DNA of 64,000 nt from an uncultured Bacteroidota bacterium (GTDB lineage: Bacteria; Bacteroidota; Bacteroidia; Bacteroidales; WCHB1-69). Positions 23,848 through 33,507 of the stretch are shown here, one piece after another (positions within the stretch are counted from its first letter, which is position 1; each line of letters begins with the position of its first letter). Made by a program: the position numbers and the translations under genes. A model generated the notes under the pieces. The model saw only the letters and a program-made list of their open reading frames with translations. It searched no databases and was not told where the DNA came from. The DNA is taken from contig CADCNH010000002.1 of NCBI GenBank assembly GCA_902802755.1, positions 1 to 64,000 on the forward strand, read 5' to 3'.

Positions 23848-25377
23848 ATGCAAGCGGCTAACAGGGTTGTAGTCAATACCGTCATTCAATATACTCGCTT
23901 GGTGGTGAGTGCGCTCATCGGTCTGGTCTCGGTCAGACTGATTTTAGGCGCGTTGGGTGAGGACGATTATGGCTTGTATGATGTGGTTGCCGGTGTGATT
24001 GGCCTCTTGGGTTTTGTCAGTTCTTCGTTGGGCATGACCTCCACCCGCTTTTTGTCCATCAGTTTGGGCAAAAATGACGATGAGGGTACCCGGAAGGCAT
24101 TCAACTCCTGTTTCTGGACACACGTTCTCATGGCGGCGGGTTTGGTGCTGGTTCTTGAAATAGTGTCATTGTTTGTTTTTGACGGTTATCTGAAGATTGC
24201 ACCCGATAGAATCCCAACGGCCAAATGGATTTACCAGTGCATGTTGGTGTCTCTGTTTCTGAGTATTACGGTCACACCCTTTGTGTCAATGCAGATCTCA
24301 CACGAGAATTTTATCTATGTGTCGCTGGTGTATATTCTGGATGCATTGTGTAAGTTGGGAATAGCCATCATTATTACCCAGTATAATCAGGATAAGCTTT
24401 TGTTGTATGGAATCCTGATGATGTTGATCACCTTGCTGAATGTGCTGTGTTTTGTGGTCTATTCTCTTATCCATTACCGCCATCAGATCAGAATTAAATT
24501 TGATTCGTTTGCAGACTTGAAAGGTGTGTCGGGTTTTGCCGGTTGGACCATGCTGGATTCGTTGGGTGCCACCCTGTCGAGACAGGGCTATTCGGTACTC
24601 TTGAACCGTTTTTTCGGCACAAGCGTGAATGCGGTATTTGCGCTGGCACGGCAGGTTGAAACTCCCGTCTATGTGATTTCCTCTTCCATCATAGAGAGCA
24701 TGAAACCGCAGATCATGAAGAGTTATGGGATGGGAGACGCGAAGAAGATGATGCGCCTATCACTGACGGCCGGCAAGTTCGGCTTCGCCATGATGTCGCT
24801 GCTGACAGTGCCGCTGCTGATTATGATGCCGGAAGTGCTGGACCTGTGGCTGGTAGAGTATCCGGAAGGAACGGTTTTGTTCTCCCGCTTGCTGTTGATT
24901 GCCTGTATGGCTAATCAATTGACTATGGGTTTGTTTTATGCCAATCAGGCTATTGGCGACATCAAATGGTTCTCGATTGTTGTCTCCACACTCCGTATGT
25001 TGTCTTTGCCGATATCTTGGATTTTCCTGAAGTTAGGCTATCCGGCTTACGTGGCTATCGTGGTCTTTGTGGTGTGCGAGTCGTTGGGCGCTTTCAGCCG
25101 GGTGATTATTCTGTCGAGGCTGAGTGATGAGCTGAATGTGATGGATTTCCTGAAGTCCATCCTTTTGCGGGTTTTGCCCCCGTTTTTGTTGGGCTTGGGC
25201 ATTTGCTGGGTTCTATATCGTTATGTCAATTCGTTGTGTGGACTGCTGTTAGTGGCGACTGTCACCGTGACAGTATATGCTTTGGCGATGTTTTTCTTCG
25301 GTTTGGATGAAGATGAAAGAAAAGCCCTTAAAAATGTTGCTACTTCATTCCTCCAGAAGTTTAAAAGAAGGTCATAA
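23848..25377 (+). CDS. wzx: Wzx-type polysaccharide flippase
   Basis: This 509-residue MOP-superfamily transporter has about 12-14 membrane segments. Its start (RVVVNTVIQYTRLVVSALIGLVSVRLIL, then GEDDYGLYDVVAGVIGLLGFVSSSLG) is typical of Wzx/PST proteins. It would flip lipid-linked repeat units across the inner membrane. Basic residues between helices (HYRHQIRIK) sit on the cytoplasmic side. It is 18 bases upstream of the glycosyltransferase gene. The symbol is a role-based name. Confidence 0.88.
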   Translation: MQAANRVVVNTVIQYTRLVVSALIGLVSVRLILGALGEDDYGLYDVVAGVIGLLGFVSSSLGMTSTRFLSISLGKNDDEGTRKAFNSCFWTHVLMAAGLVLVLEIVSLFVFDGYLKIAPDRIPTAKWIYQCMLVSLFLSITVTPFVSMQISHENFIYVSLVYILDALCKLGIAIIITQYNQDKLLLYGILMMLITLLNVLCFVVYSLIHYRHQIRIKFDSFADLKGVSGFAGWTMLDSLGATLSRQGYSVLLNRFFGTSVNAVFALARQVETPVYVISSSIIESMKPQIMKSYGMGDAKKMMRLSLTAGKFGFAMMSLLTVPLLIMMPEVLDLWLVEYPEGTVLFSRLLLIACMANQLTMGLFYANQAIGDIKWFSIVVSTLRMLSLPISWIFLKLGYPAYVAIVVFVVCESLGAFSRVIILSRLSDELNVMDFLKSILLRVLPPFLLGLGICWVLYRYVNSLCGLLLVATVTVTVYALAMFFFGLDEDERKALKNVATSFLQKFKRRS

Positions 25378-25395
25378 ACAGAGTTATCGCCGTCT

Positions 25396-26595
25396 ATGAA
25401 AAATATCCTGTTGCTTACGAATATTTATCCGATGAACGATCCATCGTATGATGGCACACCGGTATGTCATTTTTTTACCCGCGAATGGGTGAAGAGTGGC
25501 TATAATGTGAGGGTCGTGCATTTTATGTCTCTCTTTCCACGGCCATATTACTGGGCAGGCAGGATGTTTGGAGATGTGATAGCGGCAAAAACGGGCTGTG
25601 TCACTTATTCCCACCCCTCACGACATCCCCAAAACTACGAGGTGGATGGGGTTCCGGTGCTTTATGTACCGATTGTAAAGTACATTCCGCATCGCAATTT
25701 CGCCCCTCGCCGAATTCAGGCTGCCTTTGACTATGTATGTCAAGAGCTTGAGAAAGAAGGTTTTGTTCCGGATGTGGTGACGGCACATTTTCCCATGCCA
25801 CAGCTGGAAATGTTATACTTGTTCAAACAGAAATTTCCGTCTGTGAAAACTTGTCTAGTGCTGCACGGCGATGGATCTCAGATTCCGACTATCTATCAGG
25901 ATAAATATCAGCAGTATATGGATGCTGTAGAAACCTGGGGCTTCCGTTCCTTGGCTTTCAAACAGCAGTTTGAGGCACTTTTTGGGGCTAAACCCCAAGA
26001 GTTTTTGTGCTATTCGGGTATTCCTGAGCTTTTTTTGCATCATGAAGAGAGAGCTTTTGCCCAAGGAGTGAGTAAATTCGTTTTTGTGGGCAGTCTGTTC
26101 AAGCTGAAAAATGTGGATGTCACGCTAAAAGCCTTGCATCAGGCTTTCCCTGAGGGTGATTTTGAGTTCCATGTGGTCGGGGGTGGGGCGGAGGATGCTT
26201 CCCTGCGCTCCTTGACGGAAGAGTTGGACATACAGTCGCAGGTGGTTTTCCATGGTCAGGTGAAGCGTGATGAGGCTCAGCAAATCATGCAAGAGGCCGA
26301 CTGCTTTGTCATGGTGAGCTCGCGCGAGGCCTTCGGTTTGGTGTATGTGGAGGCAATGGCAAAGGGCTGCATTACCGTAGCAACGAAAGGGCAGGGAATT
26401 GATGGCGTGATTGTGGACGGAGAGAATGGCTTCCTCTGCGAATCGAATAATGTGGAGGCCTTGGCAGCCACGTTAAAACATATACGCTCCTTGTCAGCGG
26501 AACAATTGCGCGCAATTTCATTAAAAGCCGTGAAAAAAGCCTGCGAATTGACCGATGCCAAGGTGGCCGATCATTATTTGAATTCTATTAAATAA
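25396..26595 (+). CDS. Glycosyltransferase, GT4 family
   Basis: The protein has 399 residues. The GT-B fold is visible in an N-terminal NIYPMNDPSYDGTPVCHFFTREW region, the middle strand FVFVGSLFKLKNVDVTLKAL, and the nucleotide-binding end (VMVSSREAFGLVYVEAMAKGCITVAT, with the E-x7-E-type pair). Donor and acceptor cannot be read from the sequence. It lies downstream of wzx and five bases before the first ketoisomerase gene, so they share a message. Confidence 0.85.
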   Translation: MKNILLLTNIYPMNDPSYDGTPVCHFFTREWVKSGYNVRVVHFMSLFPRPYYWAGRMFGDVIAAKTGCVTYSHPSRHPQNYEVDGVPVLYVPIVKYIPHRNFAPRRIQAAFDYVCQELEKEGFVPDVVTAHFPMPQLEMLYLFKQKFPSVKTCLVLHGDGSQIPTIYQDKYQQYMDAVETWGFRSLAFKQQFEALFGAKPQEFLCYSGIPELFLHHEERAFAQGVSKFVFVGSLFKLKNVDVTLKALHQAFPEGDFEFHVVGGGAEDASLRSLTEELDIQSQVVFHGQVKRDEAQQIMQEADCFVMVSSREAFGLVYVEAMAKGCITVATKGQGIDGVIVDGENGFLCESNNVEALAATLKHIRSLSAEQLRAISLKAVKKACELTDAKVADHYLNSIK

Positions 26596-26600
26596 GCATA

Positions 26601-27020
26601 ATGACTACAATCAATGATGTTAAAATAATCGATCTCCCCAAGATTTTGGACGAGAGGGGCAACCTGTCTTTCGCCGAGCAGTCCAAGCATGTGCCATTTG
26701 AAATCAAAAGGACATATTGGCTATATGATGTGCCTGGCGGAGAATGCCGTGGAGGACATGCCTACCGCGAAAACCAGGAGTTTATCATTGCCCTGTCAGG
26801 CAGTTTCGATGTGGTGATTGATGATGGACGTGAGAAGCGTTCATTCACTCTGAACCGCTCCTACTATGGTTTGTATGTGCCCCAAGGCTTGTGGCGCGAA
26901 ATGGAAAATTTCTCGACCAACTCTTTGGCACTGGAGTTCGCCTCCATTCATTTTGATGATAATGATTATGTCTTTGATTATGAAGAATTTATAAAACTGA
27001 AAAAAGATGGCAGATTATAG
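26601..27020 (+). CDS. FdtA/QdtA-like sugar 3,4-ketoisomerase, variant copy
   Basis: This 139-residue single cupin domain has RGNLSFAEQ (19-27), PFEIKRTYWLYDVPGGECRG and the metal/active-site segment GGHAYRENQEF (H53, Y55). FdtA-type enzymes turn dTDP-4-keto-6-deoxyglucose into the 3-keto sugar. In known members two His lie as H-A-H in this segment and are linked to catalysis; here the second is Tyr (HAY). So this copy may be altered in reaction or regulatory, while the next gene keeps HAH. It overlaps the next gene by 14 bases. Confidence 0.78.
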   Translation: MTTINDVKIIDLPKILDERGNLSFAEQSKHVPFEIKRTYWLYDVPGGECRGGHAYRENQEFIIALSGSFDVVIDDGREKRSFTLNRSYYGLYVPQGLWREMENFSTNSLALEFASIHFDDNDYVFDYEEFIKLKKDGRL

Positions 27021-27444
27021 CGTTTATGATTGTTCTATTATAGAACTCGATAAGCATCACAGCGAACGAAAGGGCAATTTGTCGGTGGTTGAAAATGGTA
27101 TTACCTTGCCGTTTGATGTAAAGCGGGTGTATTACGTGTATGACGTTCCTGGTGGTGAGTCTCGCGGCTCCCATGCGCATAAAACGCTAAGTCAGCTGAT
27201 TGTGGCTGCCTCGGGTTCGTTCAGCGTGACACTGGATGACGGTAAGGTTAGACGTACTTTCTTCCTGAACCGTCCATATCAAGGTTTGCTCGTGCACCCT
27301 GGCTTGTGGCGTGATTTGGAGGATTTCTCTTCCGGAGCAGTCTGCATGGTGCTGGCTTCCGAGGTGTATCAGGAAGAGGATTATATCAGAGAGTATGATG
27401 ATTTTCTGAAATTCAGAGGTATAGAAAAAAATAGCAATGAATAA
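27007..27444 (+). CDS. FdtA/QdtA-like sugar 3,4-ketoisomerase, canonical copy
   Basis: This 145-residue cupin parallels the previous gene: RKGNLSVVENG, PFDVKRVYYVYDVPGGESRG, then GSHAHKTLSQL with H56 and H58. The H-A-H pair is intact, so this copy is the better candidate for a working dTDP-4-keto-6-deoxyglucose isomerase. It starts 14 bases before the end of its paralogue and overlaps the following acyltransferase by 8 bases, so the three are tightly coupled. Confidence 0.8.
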   Translation: MADYSVYDCSIIELDKHHSERKGNLSVVENGITLPFDVKRVYYVYDVPGGESRGSHAHKTLSQLIVAASGSFSVTLDDGKVRRTFFLNRPYQGLLVHPGLWRDLEDFSSGAVCMVLASEVYQEEDYIREYDDFLKFRGIEKNSNE

Positions 27445-28117
27445 AATTGATAAAACAGCCATTATTGGTGACAAGGTACAAATGGGGGATAATAATATTA
27501 TCCTTCCCTATACTATTATTTACGATGGTGTAAGTATAGGCGATAATAATGTGATAGGTTCCCATTCGGTGATTGGTTGCCCGGCTACAGACACCAAGAA
27601 AATTACTCCACATGTGGAGGATGTCTGTGTCTTTATCGGTGACAACAATGTGATTCGCGAGTTTTGTATTGTGGAACGTCCCTGCTATGAGCAAAAGTCT
27701 GTGATTCAGAATGATGTGTTTCTGATGCAAGGTGTGCATCTGTCGCACGACAACATTTTGCAAGACCATGTGGTCATCACCAACCAATGCGTGGTGGGCG
27801 GTATCGCAAAAATATTGGAAGGAGCGAATCTGGGTATGGGTTGCACCATCAACCAATACACCATTATAGGACAATATTCCATGGTGGCTACAGGTGCGCC
27901 TTGCATGAAGAATGTCAAGCCTTTCAGTCGCCATATACCTAATAAACCCCTGTCAGTTAATGTTTATGCATTGAAAAAATATGGTTTGATGGAATATCTT
28001 GAGGAAATCACTGCATACGTGATGGACGATGTGATGCCAGTGACCGAAAAAATCAAGAATATGGTGTTGGAATTTGACCAGTGGGTCGAAAAATATGGAC
28101 ATGAAACATATAAATAG
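27437..28117 (+). CDS. Left-handed beta-helix acyltransferase (FdtC/LpxA-like)
   Basis: This 226-residue hexapeptide-repeat protein has IGDKVQMGDNNIILPYTIIYDGVSIGDNNVIGS, VFIGDNNVIREF, a VHLSHDNILQDHVVITNQCVVGG segment with the likely catalytic His, and a C-terminal helix pair. The nearest fold relatives are LpxA and sugar N-acetyltransferases such as FdtC. Given two ketoisomerases before it and an aminotransferase after it, N-acylation of a dTDP-3-amino sugar is the simplest reading. Transfer of a longer acyl chain is possible. Confidence 0.78.
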   Translation: MNKIDKTAIIGDKVQMGDNNIILPYTIIYDGVSIGDNNVIGSHSVIGCPATDTKKITPHVEDVCVFIGDNNVIREFCIVERPCYEQKSVIQNDVFLMQGVHLSHDNILQDHVVITNQCVVGGIAKILEGANLGMGCTINQYTIIGQYSMVATGAPCMKNVKPFSRHIPNKPLSVNVYALKKYGLMEYLEEITAYVMDDVMPVTEKIKNMVLEFDQWVEKYGHETYK

Positions 28118-28193
28118 AAGTCACACAAAATTATCGTATAACAAACAGAAGTTTAAGTAAAGATGCGATTCGTCGCGTCAAAAAAAATAAAAA

Positions 28194-29303
28194 ATGATAC
28201 CTTTTCTTTCATTAAAAGATGTTACTGCTTTGCATGGAGCAGAAATTCAAGAGGCTGTCCGTCGTGTGACAGAGAGTGGCTGGTATTTGCAAGGCACTGA
28301 GAACAAGAATTTTGAACAGCATTATGCCCAATATATCGGTACGGATTATTGCGTAGGTTGTGCCAATGGCCTCGATGCGTTGATATGGATTTTCAGAGCT
28401 TACATAGAGCTTGGCGTGATGCAGCCTGGCGACGAGGTGATTGTGCCCGCCAACACTTACATAGCCACTATCCTGGCCATTACAGAGAATGGCTTGACCC
28501 CAGTGTTGGTGGAACCCAAACTGAATACGCTTGAAATGGATGACAGTCAGATAGAAGCAAGAATCACGGAGAAAACCAAGGCTATTTGTATTGTACATTT
28601 ATATGGACGTTTGGCCTATACTGAAAGAGTTGAGGCTCTCTGTAAGAAATATCAGTTGAAGTTGATAGAGGATAATGCCCAGGCACATGGGTGCCTTGCC
28701 GCTGATGGTCGCAAAACCGGCTCTTTGGGAGATGCTGCTGGACATAGCTTTTATCCGGGCAAAAACCTTGGTGCCTTGGGGGATGGCGGCGCTGTAACGA
28801 CCAATGACCAGCAATTGGCTGAAACGATACGCTCGCTGGCCAATTACGGCTCTTCGGCCAAATATGTGTTTCAATATTGCGGTCGCAACAGCCGTCTTGA
28901 TGAGATACAAGCTGCCGTATTGGATGTGAAACTCAAGCATTTGGACGAGGATAACCAACGGCGGAAGCAAATCGCTCAATATTATATTGAAAATATTCAT
29001 AACGAGTTTGTTATATTGCCTGATACCTTGCCGATGGAAAGCAATGTCTTTCATCTTTTCCCCATTTTGTCCCCGCTCCGGGATGTACTGCAAGAGTATT
29101 TGAGGGATAATGGTGTCGGAACATTGATACACTATCCCATACCACCGCATAAGCAGAAGTGCTACAAGCAATGGAAACGGATGCGCTTGCCTATTACAGA
29201 GCAAATTGCCCAGCAGGAGCTGAGCTTGCCAATCAGTCCAACCATGACGATAGAGCAGGCGGCAAAAGTGGTAGAATTACTCAATCAGATTACTGTAATG
29301 TAA
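28194..29303 (+). CDS. DegT/DnrJ/EryC1 sugar aminotransferase (FdtB/QdtB type)
   Basis: This 369-residue PLP enzyme has the expected order: [37 protein letters not shown], and the PLP-lysine K190 in [15 protein letters not shown]. The C-terminal [25 protein letters not shown] follows. It would add the amino group at C3 of the ketosugar made by the preceding genes, giving dTDP-Fuc3N or dTDP-Qui3N; which epimer is not decidable here. The rmlA/rmlB genes that supply the precursor are not in the window. Confidence 0.85.
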   Translation: MIPFLSLKDVTALHGAEIQEAVRRVTESGWYLQGTENKNFEQHYAQYIGTDYCVGCANGLDALIWIFRAYIELGVMQPGDEVIVPANTYIATILAITENGLTPVLVEPKLNTLEMDDSQIEARITEKTKAICIVHLYGRLAYTERVEALCKKYQLKLIEDNAQAHGCLAADGRKTGSLGDAAGHSFYPGKNLGALGDGGAVTTNDQQLAETIRSLANYGSSAKYVFQYCGRNSRLDEIQAAVLDVKLKHLDEDNQRRKQIAQYYIENIHNEFVILPDTLPMESNVFHLFPILSPLRDVLQEYLRDNGVGTLIHYPIPPHKQKCYKQWKRMRLPITEQIAQQELSLPISPTMTIEQAAKVVELLNQITVM

Positions 29304-29341
29304 AACTGCCTTTTAGGAATCTATCAGTAAGAGAATTTTTT

Positions 29342-30574
29342 ATGAATAAAATCTGGATTGTCAATTACTATACCGGAACGCCTCAAACGGCCGCCAATCC
29401 ACGTTATCTGCATTTTGCCAAGCGTTTTATGGATGCCGGCTATGATGTTACCACATTCAATGCGTCTATTCATGTGGGGCTGACAGCGGAGGATTTCAAA
29501 GGGCAGCCATTCCTGCAAAAGCAATACGGTGTATACAAGTTTGTACATGTTGCTGTTCCAGAATACCAAGGCAATGGTGTGAAAAGGATGTATTCCATTT
29601 GGTCGTTTGCACGCAGTATCTTCAAATTGCGTGATCAGTTTGAAAAACCGGATATCATTCTGCATAATATTCATCCTCCTTTTGACTATCCCATCGTGAG
29701 AATGGCTAAAAAACTGAAAGCCAAATACATCACTGAGGCATGGGACCTTTGGCCTGCCGATTTTGTGAATTTTGGTCTGGTGAAAGAGAGTAATCCGGCT
29801 ATGAAAATCGCCTATCAGATTGAAAAACAGTATTATTATCATGCCGATGAGATTGTCTTTACTTTCGAAGGGGGCATAGATTATCTAAAGAAAAAGGGTT
29901 GGACAACAGAGACTGGTGGCAAGATAGACATAGCACACGTGCATTATGTCAATAATGGCATCGATTTGAAGCAGTTTGATGCGGATAAAATGCGTTATCC
30001 CCGCAAGGATGCAGACATCAATAACCAGGATTTATATAAGATTGTGTATTTGGGAGCCATCAATCGGGCCAATAAGGTAAAAACGCTGATAGAAGCAGCG
30101 TCTTTGCTGAAAGAAAAACCCAATTATCGTTTTTTCTTGTATGGAGACGGGGCTTATCGGGAAGAACTGGAAGCCTATGCCAAAGATAAGGGGTTAGACA
30201 ACATTGTTTTCAAGGAGAAGCGAGTCTCCTTTGCCGAATGTGCATGGATAGTATCGCAGGCGACGGTAAATGTGATGAATTATGAGCGCGATTTTGGCAA
30301 GTATGGCGTGAGTTCGGGAAAACTTTTCCTCTATCTTGCCGCGGGAAAGCCGATAGTGTGCAGCATCAATATCGCATACGATGATGTGATAAGTGAACAT
30401 AATCTGGGAGTTGCACATGATATGGGGTCTCCAGAAGAAATGGCGCAGGCTATTTGCCGCATGGCGGAACAGCCAGAAGAAGAGTATGAGGCGATGTGCA
30501 AACGAGTGCACCAAGTGGCGGAAAGATTTGATTATGAGTATCTTTCCACTGAGGAATTAAAGATTGTAGAGTAG
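29342..30574 (+). CDS. Glycosyltransferase, GT4 family
   Basis: The protein has 410 residues. The start MNKIWIVNYYTGTPQTAANPRYLHFAKRF is typical of GT4 enzymes of the WbuB/fucosaminyl-transferase kind. The middle shows ITEAWDLWPADF and VVYLGA-like IVYLGAINRANKVKTLIEA, and the C-terminal half KLFLYLAAGKPIVC. I chose the ATG at 29342 because in-frame codons upstream lie inside the aminotransferase gene. It ends two bases before the initiating transferase. The pair may make the first two sugars of the repeat unit. Confidence 0.85.
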   Translation: MNKIWIVNYYTGTPQTAANPRYLHFAKRFMDAGYDVTTFNASIHVGLTAEDFKGQPFLQKQYGVYKFVHVAVPEYQGNGVKRMYSIWSFARSIFKLRDQFEKPDIILHNIHPPFDYPIVRMAKKLKAKYITEAWDLWPADFVNFGLVKESNPAMKIAYQIEKQYYYHADEIVFTFEGGIDYLKKKGWTTETGGKIDIAHVHYVNNGIDLKQFDADKMRYPRKDADINNQDLYKIVYLGAINRANKVKTLIEAASLLKEKPNYRFFLYGDGAYREELEAYAKDKGLDNIVFKEKRVSFAECAWIVSQATVNVMNYERDFGKYGVSSGKLFLYLAAGKPIVCSINIAYDDVISEHNLGVAHDMGSPEEMAQAICRMAEQPEEEYEAMCKRVHQVAERFDYEYLSTEELKIVE

Positions 30575-30575
30575 T

Positions 30576-31280
30576 ATGTACAAGCATTTTTTAAAACGAT
30601 TTTTGGATATTCTGTTGTCGGGTCTGGCATTGCTGTGTATCGGCTGGTTGCTATTGTTGATAGCCCTGTGGTTACATTTTGCCAACAAAGGGGCAGGTGC
30701 CCTTTTCCGACAGGTTCGTGTGGGAAAAGATGAGAAATGGTTTAGTGTGTATAAGTTCAAATCCATGACCGACGAGCGCGATGCACAGGGTAAGTTACTG
30801 CCTGATGCACAGCGGCTCACTACTGCTGGCAGATTTGTCCGGACAACTTCCATCGATGAGTTGCCACAGTTGCTGAATGTACTGAAGGGTGATATGTCGT
30901 TTATCGGTCCCCGTCCATGGCCACCAGTGTATCTGCCGTATTATAATGAGCGTGAGCATCATCGCCATGATGTGCGACCGGGTATCTCCGGCTGGGCACA
31001 GGTGAATGGCCGAACCTCAGTGAGCTGGAAAGACCGCATATCCTATGATCTGGAGTATGTGGAACTCTTGTCTTTTGCCTTTGATATGAAGATTTTATGG
31101 AGAACCATCACCAAGGTTTTCAATCGCGAAAGTGTTGGTATCGAAAAAAGTGGGATATATAGCTTTTATGATTACCGTCGGGCTGAATGGGTTGAACAGG
31201 GCCGACAGGATTTGATAGAGAAGGCCCAAGCAGAAGAGAATGCTATTAGAAACAAATTGAAAGAAACCCATCGAAACTAG
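30576..31280 (+). CDS. Initiating phosphosugar transferase (PglC/WcaJ family)
   Basis: This 234-residue monotopic enzyme has one N-terminal hydrophobic segment (FLDILLSGLALLCIGWLLLLIALWL) and the Bac_transf core: FRQVRVGKDEKWFSVYKFKSM, RTTSIDELPQLLNVLKGDMSFIGPRP (DE pair and PRP) and RPGISGWAQVNGR. It moves a sugar phosphate from a UDP-sugar to undecaprenyl phosphate. Its small size is like PglC, which fits the PglE- and PglF-like genes at 36933-40126 that would make a diamino-type UDP-sugar. Confidence 0.9.
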   Translation: MYKHFLKRFLDILLSGLALLCIGWLLLLIALWLHFANKGAGALFRQVRVGKDEKWFSVYKFKSMTDERDAQGKLLPDAQRLTTAGRFVRTTSIDELPQLLNVLKGDMSFIGPRPWPPVYLPYYNEREHHRHDVRPGISGWAQVNGRTSVSWKDRISYDLEYVELLSFAFDMKILWRTITKVFNRESVGIEKSGIYSFYDYRRAEWVEQGRQDLIEKAQAEENAIRNKLKETHRN

Positions 31281-31403
31281 AAGTGGCGTGGCATGCCGCG
31301 TCTCTCACGAGAACGGACCATTGCGTCCGCGAAAATGTAGGGCTGTCATATCATGGCAGCCGCAAAATGGACGCCTCGCATACGTCCGCAAAAATACAAA
31401 ACA
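31281..31403. repeat. Dispersed hairpin element between transferase and PLP gene
   Basis: The spacer holds GGCGTGGCATGCCGC (palindromic), GGACCATTGCGTCCGCG, and GTAGGGCTGTCATAT...GGCAGCC at 31337-31361. The last word recurs inverted at 45752-45776 with one difference in 25 bases, and each copy can fold on itself. A frame opening at 31353 reads this repeat and is not used as a start. Confidence 0.65.
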
Positions 31404-32417
31404 ATGAAAGAAATAGGCAGCGAATTCTGGATTTCTGACACTCGGATTGTTCCTGTAAAAGAACGGGAAGGTCTCTTCGTATTGTCGGGCAGAACCGCTA
31501 TCGATCTGATTCTTCAGGATATACAAAAGCGTATGAACGTGCGCAACGTCTATATGCCAGCCTATTGCTGCGATTCGATGATTGCTCCTTTCTTGCAACG
31601 GAGTATCAGGGTTGATTTCTATGATATGTTTTTCGATGGAAGATTGAATTATGAAATTGATGCTGATAAAGATGTTGATATCCTGTATGTTTGCAATTAT
31701 TTTGGCTATGAGAACACCTTGCCGGATGAGCTGGTTAAGCATTTTAAATCCAAGGGCTCTGTCATCTTGTATGACCGGACCCATTCCTATCTAATGGAAA
31801 ATCAGCATGAAAGACATACTGACTATGCTTTTGTAAGTCTGCGGAAATGGATGGGAGTGGTGACAGGCACACAGGTGGAAGGACTTGAGCAGGTGAATTT
31901 GTCCGAGTGCCCATACGCCGATGCCAAGGCTCAGGCAATGAGGGCAAAATACCAATACTTGAACGGAAATTTGTCTGTTGAGAAGACCTCTTTTTTGGAA
32001 GCGTTTGCCAATTTTGGAAAGCAACTGGAGATGGATTACCGCGACTATGGCATGGATGACCTTTCCTACGCTTTATTCAAATCGCAGGATTGGGGGCAGA
32101 TGCGGACACGGAGAAGGACTAATGCGGCCTATCTGCATGAGCATTTGCAACTTAACTTCTTAGGAGAACTAAGCGATGAGGCCTGCCCTTTGTTTGTCCC
32201 CGTAATCTTTGAGTCTCATGCGGTACGAGAGAAGGTTAGACAGGCCTTGATAAAGACGCAGATTTATTGCCCTGTGCATTGGCCGAAAAATAGAATGATA
32301 ACTCCTGAAATGAAGGTCAACCAGTTGTTCGACCATGAGTTGTCGCTGATATGTGACCAGCGGTATGGTCTGGAAGAAATGGCTTTTATCGTGAAAAAAA
32401 TTCAAGAATCGATATAA
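31404..32417 (+). CDS. DegT-like PLP-dependent transferase, atypical
   Basis: The protein has 337 residues. The fold-type-I PLP pattern is visible in SGRTAIDLILQDI, VYMPAYCCDSMIAPF, YDRTHSYLM (Asp that holds the pyridine) and the probable PLP lysine K148 in SLRKWMG. It is shorter than sugar aminotransferases and lacks their usual Gly-rich lysine loop. It groups with unnamed DegT-like proteins found in polysaccharide loci. Use of an amino acid rather than a sugar substrate is possible. It starts a four-gene cassette with two ATP-grasp proteins. The ATG at 31404 is chosen over upstream codons in repeat DNA. Confidence 0.7.
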   Translation: MKEIGSEFWISDTRIVPVKEREGLFVLSGRTAIDLILQDIQKRMNVRNVYMPAYCCDSMIAPFLQRSIRVDFYDMFFDGRLNYEIDADKDVDILYVCNYFGYENTLPDELVKHFKSKGSVILYDRTHSYLMENQHERHTDYAFVSLRKWMGVVTGTQVEGLEQVNLSECPYADAKAQAMRAKYQYLNGNLSVEKTSFLEAFANFGKQLEMDYRDYGMDDLSYALFKSQDWGQMRTRRRTNAAYLHEHLQLNFLGELSDEACPLFVPVIFESHAVREKVRQALIKTQIYCPVHWPKNRMITPEMKVNQLFDHELSLICDQRYGLEEMAFIVKKIQESI

Positions 32418-32426
32418 AAGAAAAAA

Positions 32427-33500
32427 ATGAAAACAATACTATTGACTGGCATTGGAGGTTTGACTCCGCGCTCTATCGCAAAAGTAATCCGGAAAAATCA
32501 TCCTGATTATCGCTTGATAGGCGTGGATGCCAACAAAAAGGCTATGGGCTTTTTCATGCCAGGTTTGTTGGATGATTACGCAGTGTGCCCGCGCTGTACA
32601 GAGGAAAACTATTTTCCTTTCATTGAGCAACTTGTTAAGGATTACCAGATAGATTATGCTTTTGTGCAGCCAGAGGCGGAAATTGTGGAGTGGGGTACTT
32701 ATTACGAGAAAAATGGTCGTTATCCCGTGGATGTATTCATGGGTTGTAAATCCCTGTCCGAATCCTTGCGCGACAAGGCCATTATGGCCGAATTGCTGAA
32801 AGGCACTCATTTTATCCCTAAAACCATCAAGGTGACGCAGCAAAATCCTCGTTTTGAGGAAGTGGAGCAACAGATAGGCTTCCCTTGCTGGATTCGTGCC
32901 ACCGAGGGTACCGGTGGTCTCGGTTCCTTGCGTTTGGACAATCTCGATAGTTATAAATCGTGGCTTTTTATCAATAACTTTATCTCGGAATTTACTGTGA
33001 GTGAGTTTCTTACAGGTCGCCATCTGGCTAATCAGATGCTGTATTACAACAATGAGTATGTGAAAGGTGCTGCGTTGGAATGTGCGGAATATGTGATGGC
33101 CAGCACGGCTCCCTCGCATGTGACGGGTAATACGCATTTCGCCCGCTTCCTGAATGAGGACCGCATCAATCGCTTTTGTGATGAATGCATCAAGTATTTA
33201 TGCGAAAATCTGAAGGTTCCGGCTCATGGCATTTTGAGCTTCGACCTGAAAGAGGATAAAAATGGGGATTTGAAGGTTACTGAGGTGAATATCAGACACA
33301 TGGCCTATACTGGTGTGATGGCTCAAGTGGGCTTCGACTTGATAGAGGACACTGTCCGTATCATGGAAGATGGTAATGCCGATCGCATTGTGCGCGACCC
33401 GTATCATCATTACGATAAACCCTATATTTTCTTGCGGGATGTTGATGTGGAGCCCATTGTGCTAGAGAGTGAACAAATTTTTGAAAAAATCAATAAATAG
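32427..33500 (+). CDS. ATP-grasp ligase (first of the cassette)
   Basis: This 357-residue protein has a pre-ATP-grasp Rossmann-like start (ILLTGIGGLTPRSIAKVIRK). A central ATP-grasp follows with a PCWIRATEGTGGLGSLRL glycine-rich loop. The metal-site end FDLKEDKNGDLKVTEVNIRHMAYTG carries the E-x-N motif. The architecture resembles carbamoyl-phosphate-synthase-like ligases that activate a carboxyl and join an amine. The substrate is unknown. It lies 9 bases after the PLP gene and 7 before the SDR gene. Confidence 0.78.
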   Translation: MKTILLTGIGGLTPRSIAKVIRKNHPDYRLIGVDANKKAMGFFMPGLLDDYAVCPRCTEENYFPFIEQLVKDYQIDYAFVQPEAEIVEWGTYYEKNGRYPVDVFMGCKSLSESLRDKAIMAELLKGTHFIPKTIKVTQQNPRFEEVEQQIGFPCWIRATEGTGGLGSLRLDNLDSYKSWLFINNFISEFTVSEFLTGRHLANQMLYYNNEYVKGAALECAEYVMASTAPSHVTGNTHFARFLNEDRINRFCDECIKYLCENLKVPAHGILSFDLKEDKNGDLKVTEVNIRHMAYTGVMAQVGFDLIEDTVRIMEDGNADRIVRDPYHHYDKPYIFLRDVDVEPIVLESEQIFEKINK

Positions 33501-33507
33501 CTGAAAA

